In this document: in pieces, positions 43,328-52,777 of the stretch
Layout of the letters: every line of letters begins with the position of its first letter
Numbering within the stretch: the first letter of the stretch is position 1
Source: an actinobacterium SCGC AAA027-J17
GTDB lineage: Bacteria > Actinomycetota > Actinomycetes > Nanopelagicales > Nanopelagicaceae
Assembly: GCA_000383815.1 (NCBI GenBank)
Contig: KB912765.1
Span: 25,828-80,463 of the forward strand
Reading direction: 5' to 3'
Length of the DNA stretch: 54,636 bases
Notes under the pieces: model-generated
What the model was told of the DNA's origin: nothing
Seen by the model: only the letters and a program-made list of their open reading frames with translations
Databases searched by the model: none
Translations under genes and position numbers: made by a program

Positions 43328-43333
43328 AATCTA
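43328..43333 (-). promoter_or_regulatory. -10 hexamer of sepF, sharing the yggS stop codon
   Basis: On minus, TAGATT occupies 43333-43328 and its TAG is the yggS stop. TAAGAC follows, then the sepF ATG at 43321. Confidence 0.55.
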
Positions 43334-44017
43334 TTTGATCGGTGGGCGATTACCGAGTATTGAACTGCCTATTCGCAGATGTGTCGCACCATACGAAATG
43401 GCCATTTCATAGTCCCCACTCATGCCGGCTGAGAGATATTTGGCATCTTTATAGTAGGCGATAAAACTTTGGTGAATTTGCTGCAATTGGGCAAAGGCAG
43501 GCTCTGCTGGTTGATCAACTGGCGCAACAGCCATTACACCCATTATTGAAATATTTGGCAGGAGTGAGATTTGACCTGCAAGATCATTTAATTTCTCAGG
43601 GTCCACCCCTCCCCGAGATTCAACTGGCTTATCCAAGGAAACTTGTATAAATATCTTCATAGTTTTATTTAATGAGTACTCCGAGATTTTCTGGGCGTAT
43701 CGATATTGATCAACTGAGTGAATAACCGATGCCCATGAGCAGATTGATTTTAATTTATTGCTTTGTATCCCACCTTGAAAATGCCAATTGATATCACTTG
43801 GAAGTTGGGCTGCTTTTACCGATGCCTCTTGATCACGGTTCTCGCCAAACTCTCTGATTCCTAATGAGTAAAGCATCTCTAGATCTGTAGTTGGAAATGT
43901 CTTGGTTACTGCAATCAGGGTTAGTTGATCAAGATCTCGGCCACATCCTTTCGCAGCTACAGATATTTTCTCCTTAACTTGCAAGAAATTACTAGCAATC
44001 TCATCGGCTCGGTTCAT
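43331..44017 (-). CDS. yggS: PLP homeostasis protein YggS/PROSC
   Basis: 228 residues, alanine-racemase-like barrel with PLP lysine Lys39 in LIAVTKTFP, FGENRDQEA, WHFQGGIQSNK and the C-terminal LRIGSSILG. It buffers pyridoxal phosphate and has no known catalysis. It overlaps pgeF by four bases. Confidence 0.95.
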   Translation of the reverse strand: MNRADEIASNFLQVKEKISVAAKGCGRDLDQLTLIAVTKTFPTTDLEMLYSLGIREFGENRDQEASVKAAQLPSDINWHFQGGIQSNKLKSICSWASVIHSVDQYRYAQKISEYSLNKTMKIFIQVSLDKPVESRGGVDPEKLNDLAGQISLLPNISIMGVMAVAPVDQPAEPAFAQLQQIHQSFIAYYKDAKYLSAGMSGDYEMAISYGATHLRIGSSILGNRPPIK

Positions 44018-44616
44018 AAGCTAATCACACCGACCTGCCTACCAATTTCAGCATTACCTCGATATGAAAAGTAATCTGGTAATTCCTTTGTGCAAAGATT
44101 GAGATTGGTCAGGGCAATACCGGCTAATTGCTCAACTAACCCCGCATACAAATTTAAGTGATTAATTTTTGCCGCTGTTGCTGGGTGATCGGCGCTAACT
44201 TGTGCGTAGAGCTCTGGCCCCACCTCATAACAATCACCACAAATATGAGGACCTACTACACCTTGTATTTCTTCTGCGCCCAGTTTTCGCATCTGGTTTA
44301 CTGTATTTACAGCTATTTTATTGACCAAACCTTTTCTACCTACATGCACCGCAGCAACAACATTTTCTGAGTACATAAGCAAGGGCAAACAATCGGCAAC
44401 TCTGACTGCAAGTGCTATCTCTTTATTGCTTGTAACCAAGGCATCTGCAGTTGGAGTTTTTGTATTAGCATCAACTACGACTACCTGATCGCCATGCACT
44501 TGGTGCATTACTGCAACCGGTCTACTAATTAATTTGGATAAATCAGAGAACTTCTCATTCGGTAATGGATCAGCTAGAGAACCAAATTTTCTTGAGGTGA
44601 AAAGCAGTCGAGCCAT
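44014..44616 (-). CDS. pgeF: Peptidoglycan editing factor / multicopper polyphenol oxidase family (PgeF, YlmD)
   Basis: 200 residues with MHQVHGDQVV near 37-46, AVHVGRKGL and GPHICGDCYEVG, which carry the metal-binding His, Cys and His. The usual AxHAGWRG motif is changed to VHVGRKG. Family members remove L-Ser mis-inserted in peptidoglycan precursors or act as purine nucleoside hydrolases. It lies eight bases after ftsZ and overlaps yggS. Confidence 0.88.
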   Translation of the reverse strand: MARLLFTSRKFGSLADPLPNEKFSDLSKLISRPVAVMHQVHGDQVVVVDANTKTPTADALVTSNKEIALAVRVADCLPLLMYSENVVAAVHVGRKGLVNKIAVNTVNQMRKLGAEEIQGVVGPHICGDCYEVGPELYAQVSADHPATAAKINHLNLYAGLVEQLAGIALTNLNLCTKELPDYFSYRGNAEIGRQVGVISL

Positions 44617-44624
44617 AACGGCTA

Positions 44625-45764
44625 CTACCGCATGAAATCAGGGATATCGATCTCATCTTCTGCAACTAGATCTTCAAAAGTTACGCGCTTTCGGGGGCGC
44701 TCAGCCTCATTAACATTTAAATCAAGTGCCACAGCTAGCGGATCATTTGCAGCAATTGGATCTGCTTCACCACTTAAGGAGGCGGCATCAATTACTGGCA
44801 TCACCATTCGCTTAGGTTGTCCACCATCAAAACCGGCAGCAATTACAGTCACTCTGACCTCATCACCTAAGGCATCATCAATCACAGTTCCATAAATAAT
44901 GTTTGCATCAGGATGTGCTGATTTGGCTACCAACTCAGCTGCCTCTGAAATTTCAAACAATCCAAGATCTGATCCGCCGGCAATTGATAAGAGAACACCG
45001 TGTGCACCATCAATTGATGCCTCTAGCAATGGACTGGAGATTGCCAATTCAGCAGCACGAATAGATCGAGCCTCCCCGCGAGCTGATCCGATTCCCATTA
45101 ATGCTGACCCGGCACCTGCCATCACACTCTTTACATCGGCAAAATCTAAATTGATTAAACCAGGTGTAGTGATCAAATCGGTGATTCCTTGAACACCTGA
45201 TAGCAAAACCTGATCTGCTGTTTTAAATGCTTCTAGTGCTGAGATGGATCGATCTGAAATTGCTAACAAACGATCATTTGGAATTACAATTAAAGTGTCA
45301 ACTTCACTTCTTAAGTTTTCAATTCCTTCTTCAGCCTGGGCAGTTCTACGTTTTCCTTCAAAGGTAAATGGTTTAGTAACAACACCAACTGTAAGTGCAC
45401 CTAGATCTTTAGCTACTTTGGCAACAATTGGTGCGCCACCAGTACCAGTTCCGCCACCTTCACCTGCGGTAACAAAAACCATATCTGCGCCACGCAAAAC
45501 CTCTTCAATTTCATCAATATGATCTAAGGCTGCTTGACGACCAATTTCAGGAGCAGCACCTGCACCTAATCCTCTAGTTAATTTTCTACCAATATCTAAT
45601 TTCACATCTGCATCTGACATTAACAATGCTTGTGCATCGGTATTAATGGCAATGAACTCAACACCTTTTAAACCCACATCAATCATTCGGTTAACAGCAT
45701 TAACGCCGCCGCCGCCGATACCAACAACTTTGATAACAGCTAAGTAATTTTGCGGTGTTGCCAC
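44625..45764 (-). CDS. ftsZ: Cell-division GTPase FtsZ
   Basis: 379 residues from a GTG, with AAGAGG upstream. Tubulin signature GGGTGTGG at 103-110, nucleotide loop [13 protein letters not shown] at 15-27, and the C-terminal peptide EIDIPDFMR that binds SepF and other partners. It forms the Z ring. It is read from its own promoter in the 189-base gap after ftsQ. Confidence 0.98.
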   Translation of the reverse strand: MATPQNYLAVIKVVGIGGGGVNAVNRMIDVGLKGVEFIAINTDAQALLMSDADVKLDIGRKLTRGLGAGAAPEIGRQAALDHIDEIEEVLRGADMVFVTAGEGGGTGTGGAPIVAKVAKDLGALTVGVVTKPFTFEGKRRTAQAEEGIENLRSEVDTLIVIPNDRLLAISDRSISALEAFKTADQVLLSGVQGITDLITTPGLINLDFADVKSVMAGAGSALMGIGSARGEARSIRAAELAISSPLLEASIDGAHGVLLSIAGGSDLGLFEISEAAELVAKSAHPDANIIYGTVIDDALGDEVRVTVIAAGFDGGQPKRMVMPVIDAASLSGEADPIAANDPLAVALDLNVNEAERPRKRVTFEDLVAEDEIDIPDFMR

Positions 45765-45789
45765 TTTTTGCCTCTTCCCTAGCCCTAAA

Positions 45790-45859
45790 TCTCAAGTTGA
45801 GAGTTAAAGTTATGCTTTTCTGATTACGTAAAACTAGGCATTAGTGGCAAGGCAATCAA
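45790..45859 (-). promoter_or_regulatory. ftsZ promoter and leader dyad
   Basis: On minus, TTGATT (45859-45854), a 17-base spacer and TAGTTT (45836-45831) give a well-spaced promoter. The leader of about 60 bases holds a perfect 13-base dyad, TCTCAA-C-TTGAGA (45790-45802), about 25 bases before the GTG. The rest of the gap is AT-rich and shows nothing else. Confidence 0.6.
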
Positions 45860-45953
45860 ACACCGACACGACATTTAGTGCACCAAATATTGCAATCAAT
45901 TACATGCAAATAATCTGATTAAATCTATAAAACTCAATTTATTTTAAGGGGTT

Positions 45954-46685
45954 TTATTTCACAATTGGTGCATCTGGCTGTGATAAATCCACCTGCGAAA
46001 TTGCCTTATTTTCGGGCAATTTCAATAGGGCCAGCAGAACTACAAACTTCTGCTCAATCTGCTCAACTGTGCCCCAGTTAATCCGTACCGGTCGATTATT
46101 GATTGCTGAACTCATCAGAATATAGCCAGCTTTAGTGATTGAAATTTGGTCTAAGTCAGCAATCAAATACTCTAAATCAGCTGGGATTTGTTGCAATAAC
46201 AGAGCCACATCGGAAAGGTCCTGTTGGGCGTTGTTAGCACTTGAAATAAGGGGAAGTGCGGCCTGGTTTTTCTTTTGATTTATTGAGGTGGGGGTAAATA
46301 AAAAGCCAGAGCTATCAAAATTAACAATGCTGTTTTGATTAGTAAGAGCCCTAGCGATGGCCACCCGCTCACTGACCTTAATACTTATATTGCTTCTAAC
46401 CCAATTGCGAGAGACCTCTGCATTGTCTAACCAATCTAACTCTGAAAGAGCCCTCTCAATCGATCGAACATTAACCCGAGCTAATCGCTGTCCAACAGTT
46501 GGGGCTATCGATTGCTTATTTAGTGTGCCTATCAGGAGTGAGGTTTCACTACTGCCCTCGATCTTGACCTCTTTCACCATCAAAACCGATGACCAACCAA
46601 GCAGGTAGGCCAATGAGGAGGTTGCAACTAGAAATGTTAGTGCAATTGTTAAGCGCTTAAATCTTTTATTAAACTTACCTGACAT
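45954..46685 (-). CDS. ftsQ: Cell-division protein FtsQ
   Basis: 243 residues: a basic cytoplasmic start, one membrane helix at about 12-33, a POTRA domain (VKEVKIEGSSETS...LARVNVRSIERAL) and the beta domain with WLDNAEVSRNWVRSNISIKVSERVA. It links FtsZ to the septal synthase complex. It follows murC by eight bases. Confidence 0.94.
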   Translation of the reverse strand: MSGKFNKRFKRLTIALTFLVATSSLAYLLGWSSVLMVKEVKIEGSSETSLLIGTLNKQSIAPTVGQRLARVNVRSIERALSELDWLDNAEVSRNWVRSNISIKVSERVAIARALTNQNSIVNFDSSGFLFTPTSINQKKNQAALPLISSANNAQQDLSDVALLLQQIPADLEYLIADLDQISITKAGYILMSSAINNRPVRINWGTVEQIEQKFVVLLALLKLPENKAISQVDLSQPDAPIVK

Positions 46686-46693
46686 AAAGTTGA

Positions 46694-48097
46694 TTAACGA
46701 TTTGCTAAAGCTTGCAAAATAGGTTCACCCAAAGAGCTCACATCCCCAGCGCCTAGGGTCAAAATTACATCGCCAGATTTAGCCATAGCTACAACTTCAT
46801 TAACCACTTCAATCATAGAAGGCTCAAACTTAACCTGTTGAGGATTCATTGCCTTTGCGATTAATAGCGATGAAACACCAGGTAGCGGTTTTTCACTTGC
46901 AGCATAAACCTCTAATAAATATGTGAAATCTGCTAACGCCAGGGAGGTTGAAAATTGTGTGGCAAATGCAGCGGTACGAGAGTATCTATGAGGCTGGAAA
47001 ATAACGATTACCCGACCAGCTTGTGCTAAATTTTTAGCAGTTGTTAGAGTCACGTTGACCTCGGTTGGATGATGACCATAATCATCAATTACCTTAACTC
47101 CATCAACCTCACCCTTTAATTCAAACCTACGTTTTGTCCCGGTAAAGCTAGCTAGACCATCTAATACCTTTGTCTCTGCAGCTCCTAGCGCGCTTGCTGC
47201 GGCGAAAGCTGCTAACCCATTAAGCAGATTGTGTTCACCAGCTACCGCTAAATTCAACTCTCCTACCTTGCGGCCAGTGCTTGAAACTACAGATGATGAA
47301 CCTTTGGGTGCTAAGTGAATTTTATCGATTCTAAAATCATTACTGGTGCCCTTGCCATAGAGGTAAATCTGCAAATCAGTTCGCTTAATCCGCTTCAAAA
47401 GGTTGTTTACACCCGCATCATCACCACAGGCAACTAAAAATCCTCCCTGCTTTATTGAGCTGACAAATTGTTCAAAAACTGCGAAAACCGCATCCTCATT
47501 TGGAAAATGATCAACATGATCAAGTTCAATATTGGTGACAATCGCACCAGTTGGTTTATAAGCCAGAAAAGAACCATCGGACTCATCGGCCTCGGCCACA
47601 AATATTGTTCCAGTACCACTATGGGCATTAGTGCCTGCCGTGTTTATCGTTCCGCCAATTGCAAAAGAGGGATCTAAACCAGCCGATTGCAATGCAACGG
47701 TTAGCATCGCGGTGGTTGTAGTTTTTCCATGGGTGCCTGCTATTGCTACAGATGTTGATTCCGACATTAACCAAGCAAGTGCTGTGGCTCTAGCAATAAT
47801 TGGTAGACCCTTTGCTTTAGCAGCCAGCAACTCTGCATTACTCTCATTTATTGCCGAAGAGATAATCACCATTTGAGCATCCCCTAGATTTTGGGATGCA
47901 TGTCCAATAAATATCTCAGCCCCCAGTGCTTTTAAGGATGTAAGCATGGCGGACTCACTTTTATCGGAACCAGATATAGAAAAGCCTTTTGCCAGCATGA
48001 TTCGGGCAATGCCACTCATTCCTGCTCCACCGACTCCAATGAAGTGAATCTTTAACTTCGCAAGATCAGTTAAAGAGTAATTGGTTTGAGTGCTCAT
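46694..48097 (-). CDS. murC: UDP-MurNAc-L-alanine ligase
   Basis: 467 residues with FIGVGGAGMSGIA at 19-31, ATP loop GTHGKTTTT at 121-129, and DYGHHPTEV in the C-terminal domain. It adds L-Ala to UDP-MurNAc. It overlaps murG by four bases (ATGA). Confidence 0.97.
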   Translation of the reverse strand: MSTQTNYSLTDLAKLKIHFIGVGGAGMSGIARIMLAKGFSISGSDKSESAMLTSLKALGAEIFIGHASQNLGDAQMVIISSAINESNAELLAAKAKGLPIIARATALAWLMSESTSVAIAGTHGKTTTTAMLTVALQSAGLDPSFAIGGTINTAGTNAHSGTGTIFVAEADESDGSFLAYKPTGAIVTNIELDHVDHFPNEDAVFAVFEQFVSSIKQGGFLVACGDDAGVNNLLKRIKRTDLQIYLYGKGTSNDFRIDKIHLAPKGSSSVVSSTGRKVGELNLAVAGEHNLLNGLAAFAAASALGAAETKVLDGLASFTGTKRRFELKGEVDGVKVIDDYGHHPTEVNVTLTTAKNLAQAGRVIVIFQPHRYSRTAAFATQFSTSLALADFTYLLEVYAASEKPLPGVSSLLIAKAMNPQQVKFEPSMIEVVNEVVAMAKSGDVILTLGAGDVSSLGEPILQALANR

Positions 48098-49185
48098 TTA
48101 TTGTCCTCTACACAATCAATAATCATCTTTCCGATTATTTCACTTGCTGAAAACTCACCTTGATTAACAGGTTTAAAACTACTTGCCTTACGCCAAATTT
48201 CATCCCAATTGCTAATCAGCCAGTCAGCATTGAATTTGTTATCTGCCACCAGCTCCGCAGCTCCTGCTGCCTGCAGATCAAATGCATTGGCAGATTGTTC
48301 ACCATTTCCAATTGGCAATGGAATTAAAATTGCGAATTTGCCAACAGCCGCCAGCTCGGCACAAGTTAGCGCCCCACTTCTTGCAATAATTAAATCTGCA
48401 GCATGGTAGGCAGAGGACATATCATCGATATAGGAAAGTGGTAGGTAATTTTCAGTTGAAGTTGGAAGTGCATTACTTCGGCCAACTGAGTGAACAACCT
48501 GCACACCCTTCTCCGTAAAAGCCGATAGCGATTGTAAAATAGCTTCATTAATGTGTCGAGAGCCCTGTGACCCACCAAAAACAAGAATTGTTGGTTTAGT
48601 TTTGGAAAGATTCCATTTTTCCAACTGATCATTCTTGATTTGAGAGGACTGATCCGGGGATAAATTTGCCGCAGCAATAATCTCAGCTCTGATTGGCATG
48701 CCACTCAATTTCGCGCTGCGCCATCTTCCTAACTTCTTTTGAGTTCGGGTGAAGGCAATGAATATCTCTGAAGCAAAAACTGCTCCTAATCTGTTTGCCC
48801 AACCAGGAATCGCATTGGCTTCATGTATAAATATAGGTTTGCGCAATAGTGCTGCAGCCAAATAAATCGGCGGGCAGGCATACCCACCAAAACCAATTAC
48901 CAAATCAGCGTCACGGCAAACTTTTATTGCTTTTAAAGTAGCAAAAACAATTTTAACGGGCCAGATAAGAGTGGCAGGTGTAAATTGTCTTGGCATTAAA
49001 ACTTTGGGAATATGCCTTAATTCAAAACCTGCTTTAGGCACAAGCTGGTTCTCTAATCCATTCTTTGTGCCAACAAAGGTTAACTCCCAATTGGGTTTAG
49101 CGTTTTTTAACCAAGTTGCCACCGCAAGAGCTGGCTCAACATGTCCGGCAGTACCACCACCTGCAAATATTATTTTGGTGCTCAC
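48094..49185 (-). CDS. murG: UDP-GlcNAc:undecaprenyl-PP-MurNAc-pentapeptide transferase
   Basis: 363 residues, GT-B glycosyltransferase, with GGGTAGHVEPALA at 9-21, FIHEANAIPG and FGGSQGSRHINEA. It makes lipid II on the inner membrane face. Coupled by four-base overlaps to ftsW and murC. Confidence 0.97.
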   Translation of the reverse strand: MSTKIIFAGGGTAGHVEPALAVATWLKNAKPNWELTFVGTKNGLENQLVPKAGFELRHIPKVLMPRQFTPATLIWPVKIVFATLKAIKVCRDADLVIGFGGYACPPIYLAAALLRKPIFIHEANAIPGWANRLGAVFASEIFIAFTRTQKKLGRWRSAKLSGMPIRAEIIAAANLSPDQSSQIKNDQLEKWNLSKTKPTILVFGGSQGSRHINEAILQSLSAFTEKGVQVVHSVGRSNALPTSTENYLPLSYIDDMSSAYHAADLIIARSGALTCAELAAVGKFAILIPLPIGNGEQSANAFDLQAAGAAELVADNKFNADWLISNWDEIWRKASSFKPVNQGEFSASEIIGKMIIDCVEDNK

Positions 49186-50366
49186 TGGCTCACCTTTCGC
49201 ATCCGACTGGCCTTTATGCCTTCAGATATCTCTGGTGTCCGCCGTGCTACTCCCAACACATAACCCAGTGCAATTAAATTAGCGAGCAGGGAAGATCCAC
49301 CATAAGAAATAAGTGGCAAGGTCACACCTATTACCGGCAAGAGTGAGGTAACTGAACCGATGTTTATGGTGATCTGAGCAATAAACCAACAGGCAATTCC
49401 GGCACATGCATATCTTGAAAAGTTATCTTTGGTTTTTAAAGCAACTCTTAAGATCGAATAGATTAATGCAGCATAAAGTGTTAAAACCAATAGCGATCCA
49501 AGCAAACCTAGCTCTTCGCCAATTACTGAAAAAATAAAGTCAGTGTGTGCCTCTGCTAAATTTGCCCACTTTTGCTTGCTTGCACCAAGTCCACTTCCCC
49601 ATAGTCCACCACTAGCAAGACCCATAATGCTATGGGCTGGTTGCCAGCCGGCAAACTTATAAACCCTTTCATCAAAAGGATCAAATAGGGCCACAAATCG
49701 ATTCATTCGATAGGTACTAGTTAATACCAATGCACCGCCCACTATTAATCCGCATATACCTATACCAACAAAATATTTGAATGGTGCTCCAGATACAAAC
49801 AAAATACCGGTGAAAATGATGAAAAGCAAAAGAGCAGTTCCTAGATCTCGTTCAAGAATTATCAGTAATTCAACTAGAGCTAAACCGGGAAGAAGTAACT
49901 TCACCGATGATCCCTTACCAGCAACCTCACCCACGTTTCGTATTTGAAATGCACACCAAAGAATTAAGAGAAACTTTGCAATCTCTGATGGCTGTAATGT
50001 GAATCCTGCAATCTCAATCCAGCTTCGATTACCATTTATGTTCTTACCCAATCCAGGTATAAATGGCAGTAATAGAATTACGATAGAGATACTCAACCCG
50101 TAGCGAGCCATCTTTGGCCATACGCTGCCGTGAACTCGAAAAGCCCAGTAAAAGGCAAAGGATCCAAGACCGAGGAAACTTAACTGTCGAACAAATAATG
50201 TGTAAGCATTGCCATTCTCCTCCAATGAAGTAACGGTTGAAGAGGACAAAACCATAACTAGACCTAAAGCTGAGAGAAATACCGTGCTCCAAATAATTAA
50301 GTAATATGGCAGTTCTGGTCTGATCAAAAACCGTGAGCTTTTCTGGGCTGTTAAATTTCTGCTCAC
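49182..50366 (-). CDS. ftsW: Septal peptidoglycan glycosyltransferase FtsW (SEDS)
   Basis: 394 residues, about ten membrane helices, with GNRSWIEIAGFTLQPSE, FIFSVIGEELGL and the C-terminal VTLPLISYGGSSLLANL of SEDS proteins. It polymerises lipid II with FtsI at the septum. It follows murD by one base. Confidence 0.96.
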   Translation of the reverse strand: MSRNLTAQKSSRFLIRPELPYYLIIWSTVFLSALGLVMVLSSSTVTSLEENGNAYTLFVRQLSFLGLGSFAFYWAFRVHGSVWPKMARYGLSISIVILLLPFIPGLGKNINGNRSWIEIAGFTLQPSEIAKFLLILWCAFQIRNVGEVAGKGSSVKLLLPGLALVELLIILERDLGTALLLFIIFTGILFVSGAPFKYFVGIGICGLIVGGALVLTSTYRMNRFVALFDPFDERVYKFAGWQPAHSIMGLASGGLWGSGLGASKQKWANLAEAHTDFIFSVIGEELGLLGSLLVLTLYAALIYSILRVALKTKDNFSRYACAGIACWFIAQITINIGSVTSLLPVIGVTLPLISYGGSSLLANLIALGYVLGVARRTPEISEGIKASRMRKVSQ

Positions 50367-50367
50367 T

Positions 50368-51717
50368 TCACACCATCGCCTTCACAGCATCAGAAAATGA
50401 TTGTCCGCGATCAACATATGAATCAAATTGATCCATGGATGCACAAGCCGGCGCCAATAAAACTGTGTCCCCAGCTTTTGCCATCTGTTGTGCCTGCTTC
50501 ACGACATCAATCATCAACTGTTTTCCATCACTTTTCTGGTCGACCCGAATTATCTCGGTATTAGGTGAGTGCTTTTGGAACGCTTGGGCAATTAACTCTC
50601 GATCCTGTCCAATCAAAATTACCGATTTGATTCGGTTTGCGGCTCGAAGCACCAATTCATCCATACTCGCACCTTTAGCTAGCCCACCAGCAATCCAAAT
50701 AACATTAAAGTAAGAGAGCAAAGAGGCAATGGCTGCATGTGGATTTGTTGCCTTGGAATCATCAATCCAACTGATCTCATTTTTATGTAATACCAACTCC
50801 ATTCGGTGATGGTCTGTCGAAAAGTTCTTTAACCCATCTTTAATAGCGGAGTATGGAATATCTAAGGAGAGTGCAATAGCTGCTGCGGCCAGAGCATTTA
50901 AAACATTATGCGGCACTGTTGGCGTAACATCAACAAGTTCAGCGATCTCATGTGCCTGAGTCGAAGAGGGTGAAAAGGCCCGGTCTACTAATAGGTTTTC
51001 TACTACTCCAAGTTCACCAGGTAATGGAGTGTCAAGTGAAAACCAGGTGACAGAATTACCACTTACTCGCTTAAATAACTCTTTATCGGATTTGTTAACA
51101 ATTGATCTTTTACCATGGTTAAGTAACTTGAGTTTTGCGCTTGCGTAACTGTCGAAGCTTCCATGCCAATCAATGTGGTCTTCGGCAATATTCAAGATCG
51201 CTACCGACTCATATTTTGGTAAATCACTCCATTGGATTTGGAAAGATGAGAGCTCTAATGCCAGATACTCATATGGTTGATCACGGATTACTGACTCAAT
51301 AACAGTCTGTCCGACATTGCCACAGGCTGCTCCATTTATTTTGGCGCTTTTAAAAATTGACTCAACCATTTTTATGGTTGTGGTTTTACCATTCGTGCCA
51401 GTTAGTCCTACCCATCTCTGTTTGGGAGCAAGCACTTCTTTAATCTTCCAAGCAAAATCAACCTCACTGATCATCACTACTCCTGCTTGTTTTAACTTCA
51501 CAATCACTGGGTGATCCAAGCGCCAGCCTGGTGAGATCACCGCCATATCAATTAGATCAGGAATCTGATTAACCACATCTGAAACCAATTGAACTTTCTC
51601 GTCAAATAAAATAGGCAAGGCATCAAACTTTTTTAATGCTTTTTCTACTGCCCTACCGGTAACTCCAGCTCCTACTACTAAACATTTTTTCCCTGCTAAC
51701 TCTGATACATAGCTCAT
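50368..51717 (-). CDS. murD: UDP-MurNAc-L-Ala:D-Glu ligase
   Basis: 449 residues from the ATG at 51717 (MSYVSELAGKK), which fits the family and clears the mraY stop; an ATG at 51741 would overlap mraY by 23 bases. GAGVTGRAV near 17-25, ATP loop GLTGTNGKTTT at 104-114 and NIAEDHIDWHG in the central domain. It adds D-Glu to the precursor. Confidence 0.95.
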   Translation of the reverse strand: MSYVSELAGKKCLVVGAGVTGRAVEKALKKFDALPILFDEKVQLVSDVVNQIPDLIDMAVISPGWRLDHPVIVKLKQAGVVMISEVDFAWKIKEVLAPKQRWVGLTGTNGKTTTIKMVESIFKSAKINGAACGNVGQTVIESVIRDQPYEYLALELSSFQIQWSDLPKYESVAILNIAEDHIDWHGSFDSYASAKLKLLNHGKRSIVNKSDKELFKRVSGNSVTWFSLDTPLPGELGVVENLLVDRAFSPSSTQAHEIAELVDVTPTVPHNVLNALAAAAIALSLDIPYSAIKDGLKNFSTDHHRMELVLHKNEISWIDDSKATNPHAAIASLLSYFNVIWIAGGLAKGASMDELVLRAANRIKSVILIGQDRELIAQAFQKHSPNTEIIRVDQKSDGKQLMIDVVKQAQQMAKAGDTVLLAPACASMDQFDSYVDRGQSFSDAVKAMV

Positions 51718-51718
51718 A

Positions 51719-52777
51719 TCAAGAGGCAACCCATTGGGCATAGAACAAACCTAAGCCAGCTGCCACGCCAAGGCTTGCGATGATCCAGAATCGGATCACA
51801 ATGGTTACTTCACCCCAGCCCATTAATTCAAAGTGATGTTGCAATGGCGCCATCTTGAAAATACGTTTACCGCCTGAGATTTTGAAATAGGCAACCTGTA
51901 AAATTACTGATGCGGTAATCAGAACAAAGATAAACCCTAAAATTACCAGTAGCAATTGTGTTCTTAAGGTAATTGCGATTCCAGCTATTGCACCACCTAG
52001 CGCTAATGAACCAACATCTCCCATAAATATTTTTGCTGGTGAGGCGTTCCACCACAAGAAACCACCGCAAGCACCCGCAAGTGCCGCAGCAAGAACTGCA
52101 AGATCTAATGGATCTCTTACTTCGTAACACTTAAGACCCGGTGAAACCTCACAACTTTGACCAAATTCCCAAACACCAATCAAGATAAAGGATGTAAAGA
52201 CCATCACAGCAGCGCCAGTTGCTAATCCATCTAACCCATCAGTTAAATTCACGCCATTACTAGTGCCAAGTACCATCAAGATCACCCAAATAATTACTAA
52301 AACTAGACCCAATTTAATTGATGTGTCTCTAACAGTAGATAGGTTAAGTGAGATTGGGGTTAATCCACTCTTGTCAGGAAATTGCAAACCTGCGTAGGCA
52401 AATGATCCGGCCACAATCGCTTGTCCTAATAATTTTTGTTTGGCACTAAGACCCATTGATCTTTGTTTTGCAACCTTTAACCAATCATCTAAAAATCCAA
52501 CAAAGCCCAATCCCAAAATCAGAGCAATTACTAGAAGTGCTGAGGTAGTTGGTGGTACGCCAGTTATTAGATGACTAGAAAAATAACCAACAACTGCTGC
52601 TGCGATAAGTGATAATCCACCCATTGTTGGTGTGCCACGTTTAACTTGATGGGTTGTTGGGCCATCATCTCGAATTATTTGGCCATAACCTTTTCTGGCC
52701 AAGATCTTTATTAATGCCGGAGTAGCTAAAAAGGCAAACAGTGCTGAGATTGCGCCGGAAAGTAAAATACCTCTCAC
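51719..52777 (-). CDS. mraY: Phospho-MurNAc-pentapeptide transferase
   Basis: 352 residues, ten membrane helices, with RDDGPTTHQVKRGTPTMGG at 36-54, the DD pair at Asp97-Asp98, NGVNLTDGLDGL at 174-185 and HHFELMGW in the last loop. It makes lipid I. Overlaps murF by four bases. Confidence 0.97.
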   Translation of the reverse strand: MRGILLSGAISALFAFLATPALIKILARKGYGQIIRDDGPTTHQVKRGTPTMGGLSLIAAAVVGYFSSHLITGVPPTTSALLVIALILGLGFVGFLDDWLKVAKQRSMGLSAKQKLLGQAIVAGSFAYAGLQFPDKSGLTPISLNLSTVRDTSIKLGLVLVIIWVILMVLGTSNGVNLTDGLDGLATGAAVMVFTSFILIGVWEFGQSCEVSPGLKCYEVRDPLDLAVLAAALAGACGGFLWWNASPAKIFMGDVGSLALGGAIAGIAITLRTQLLLVILGFIFVLITASVILQVAYFKISGGKRIFKMAPLQHHFELMGWGEVTIVIRFWIIASLGVAAGLGLFYAQWVAS

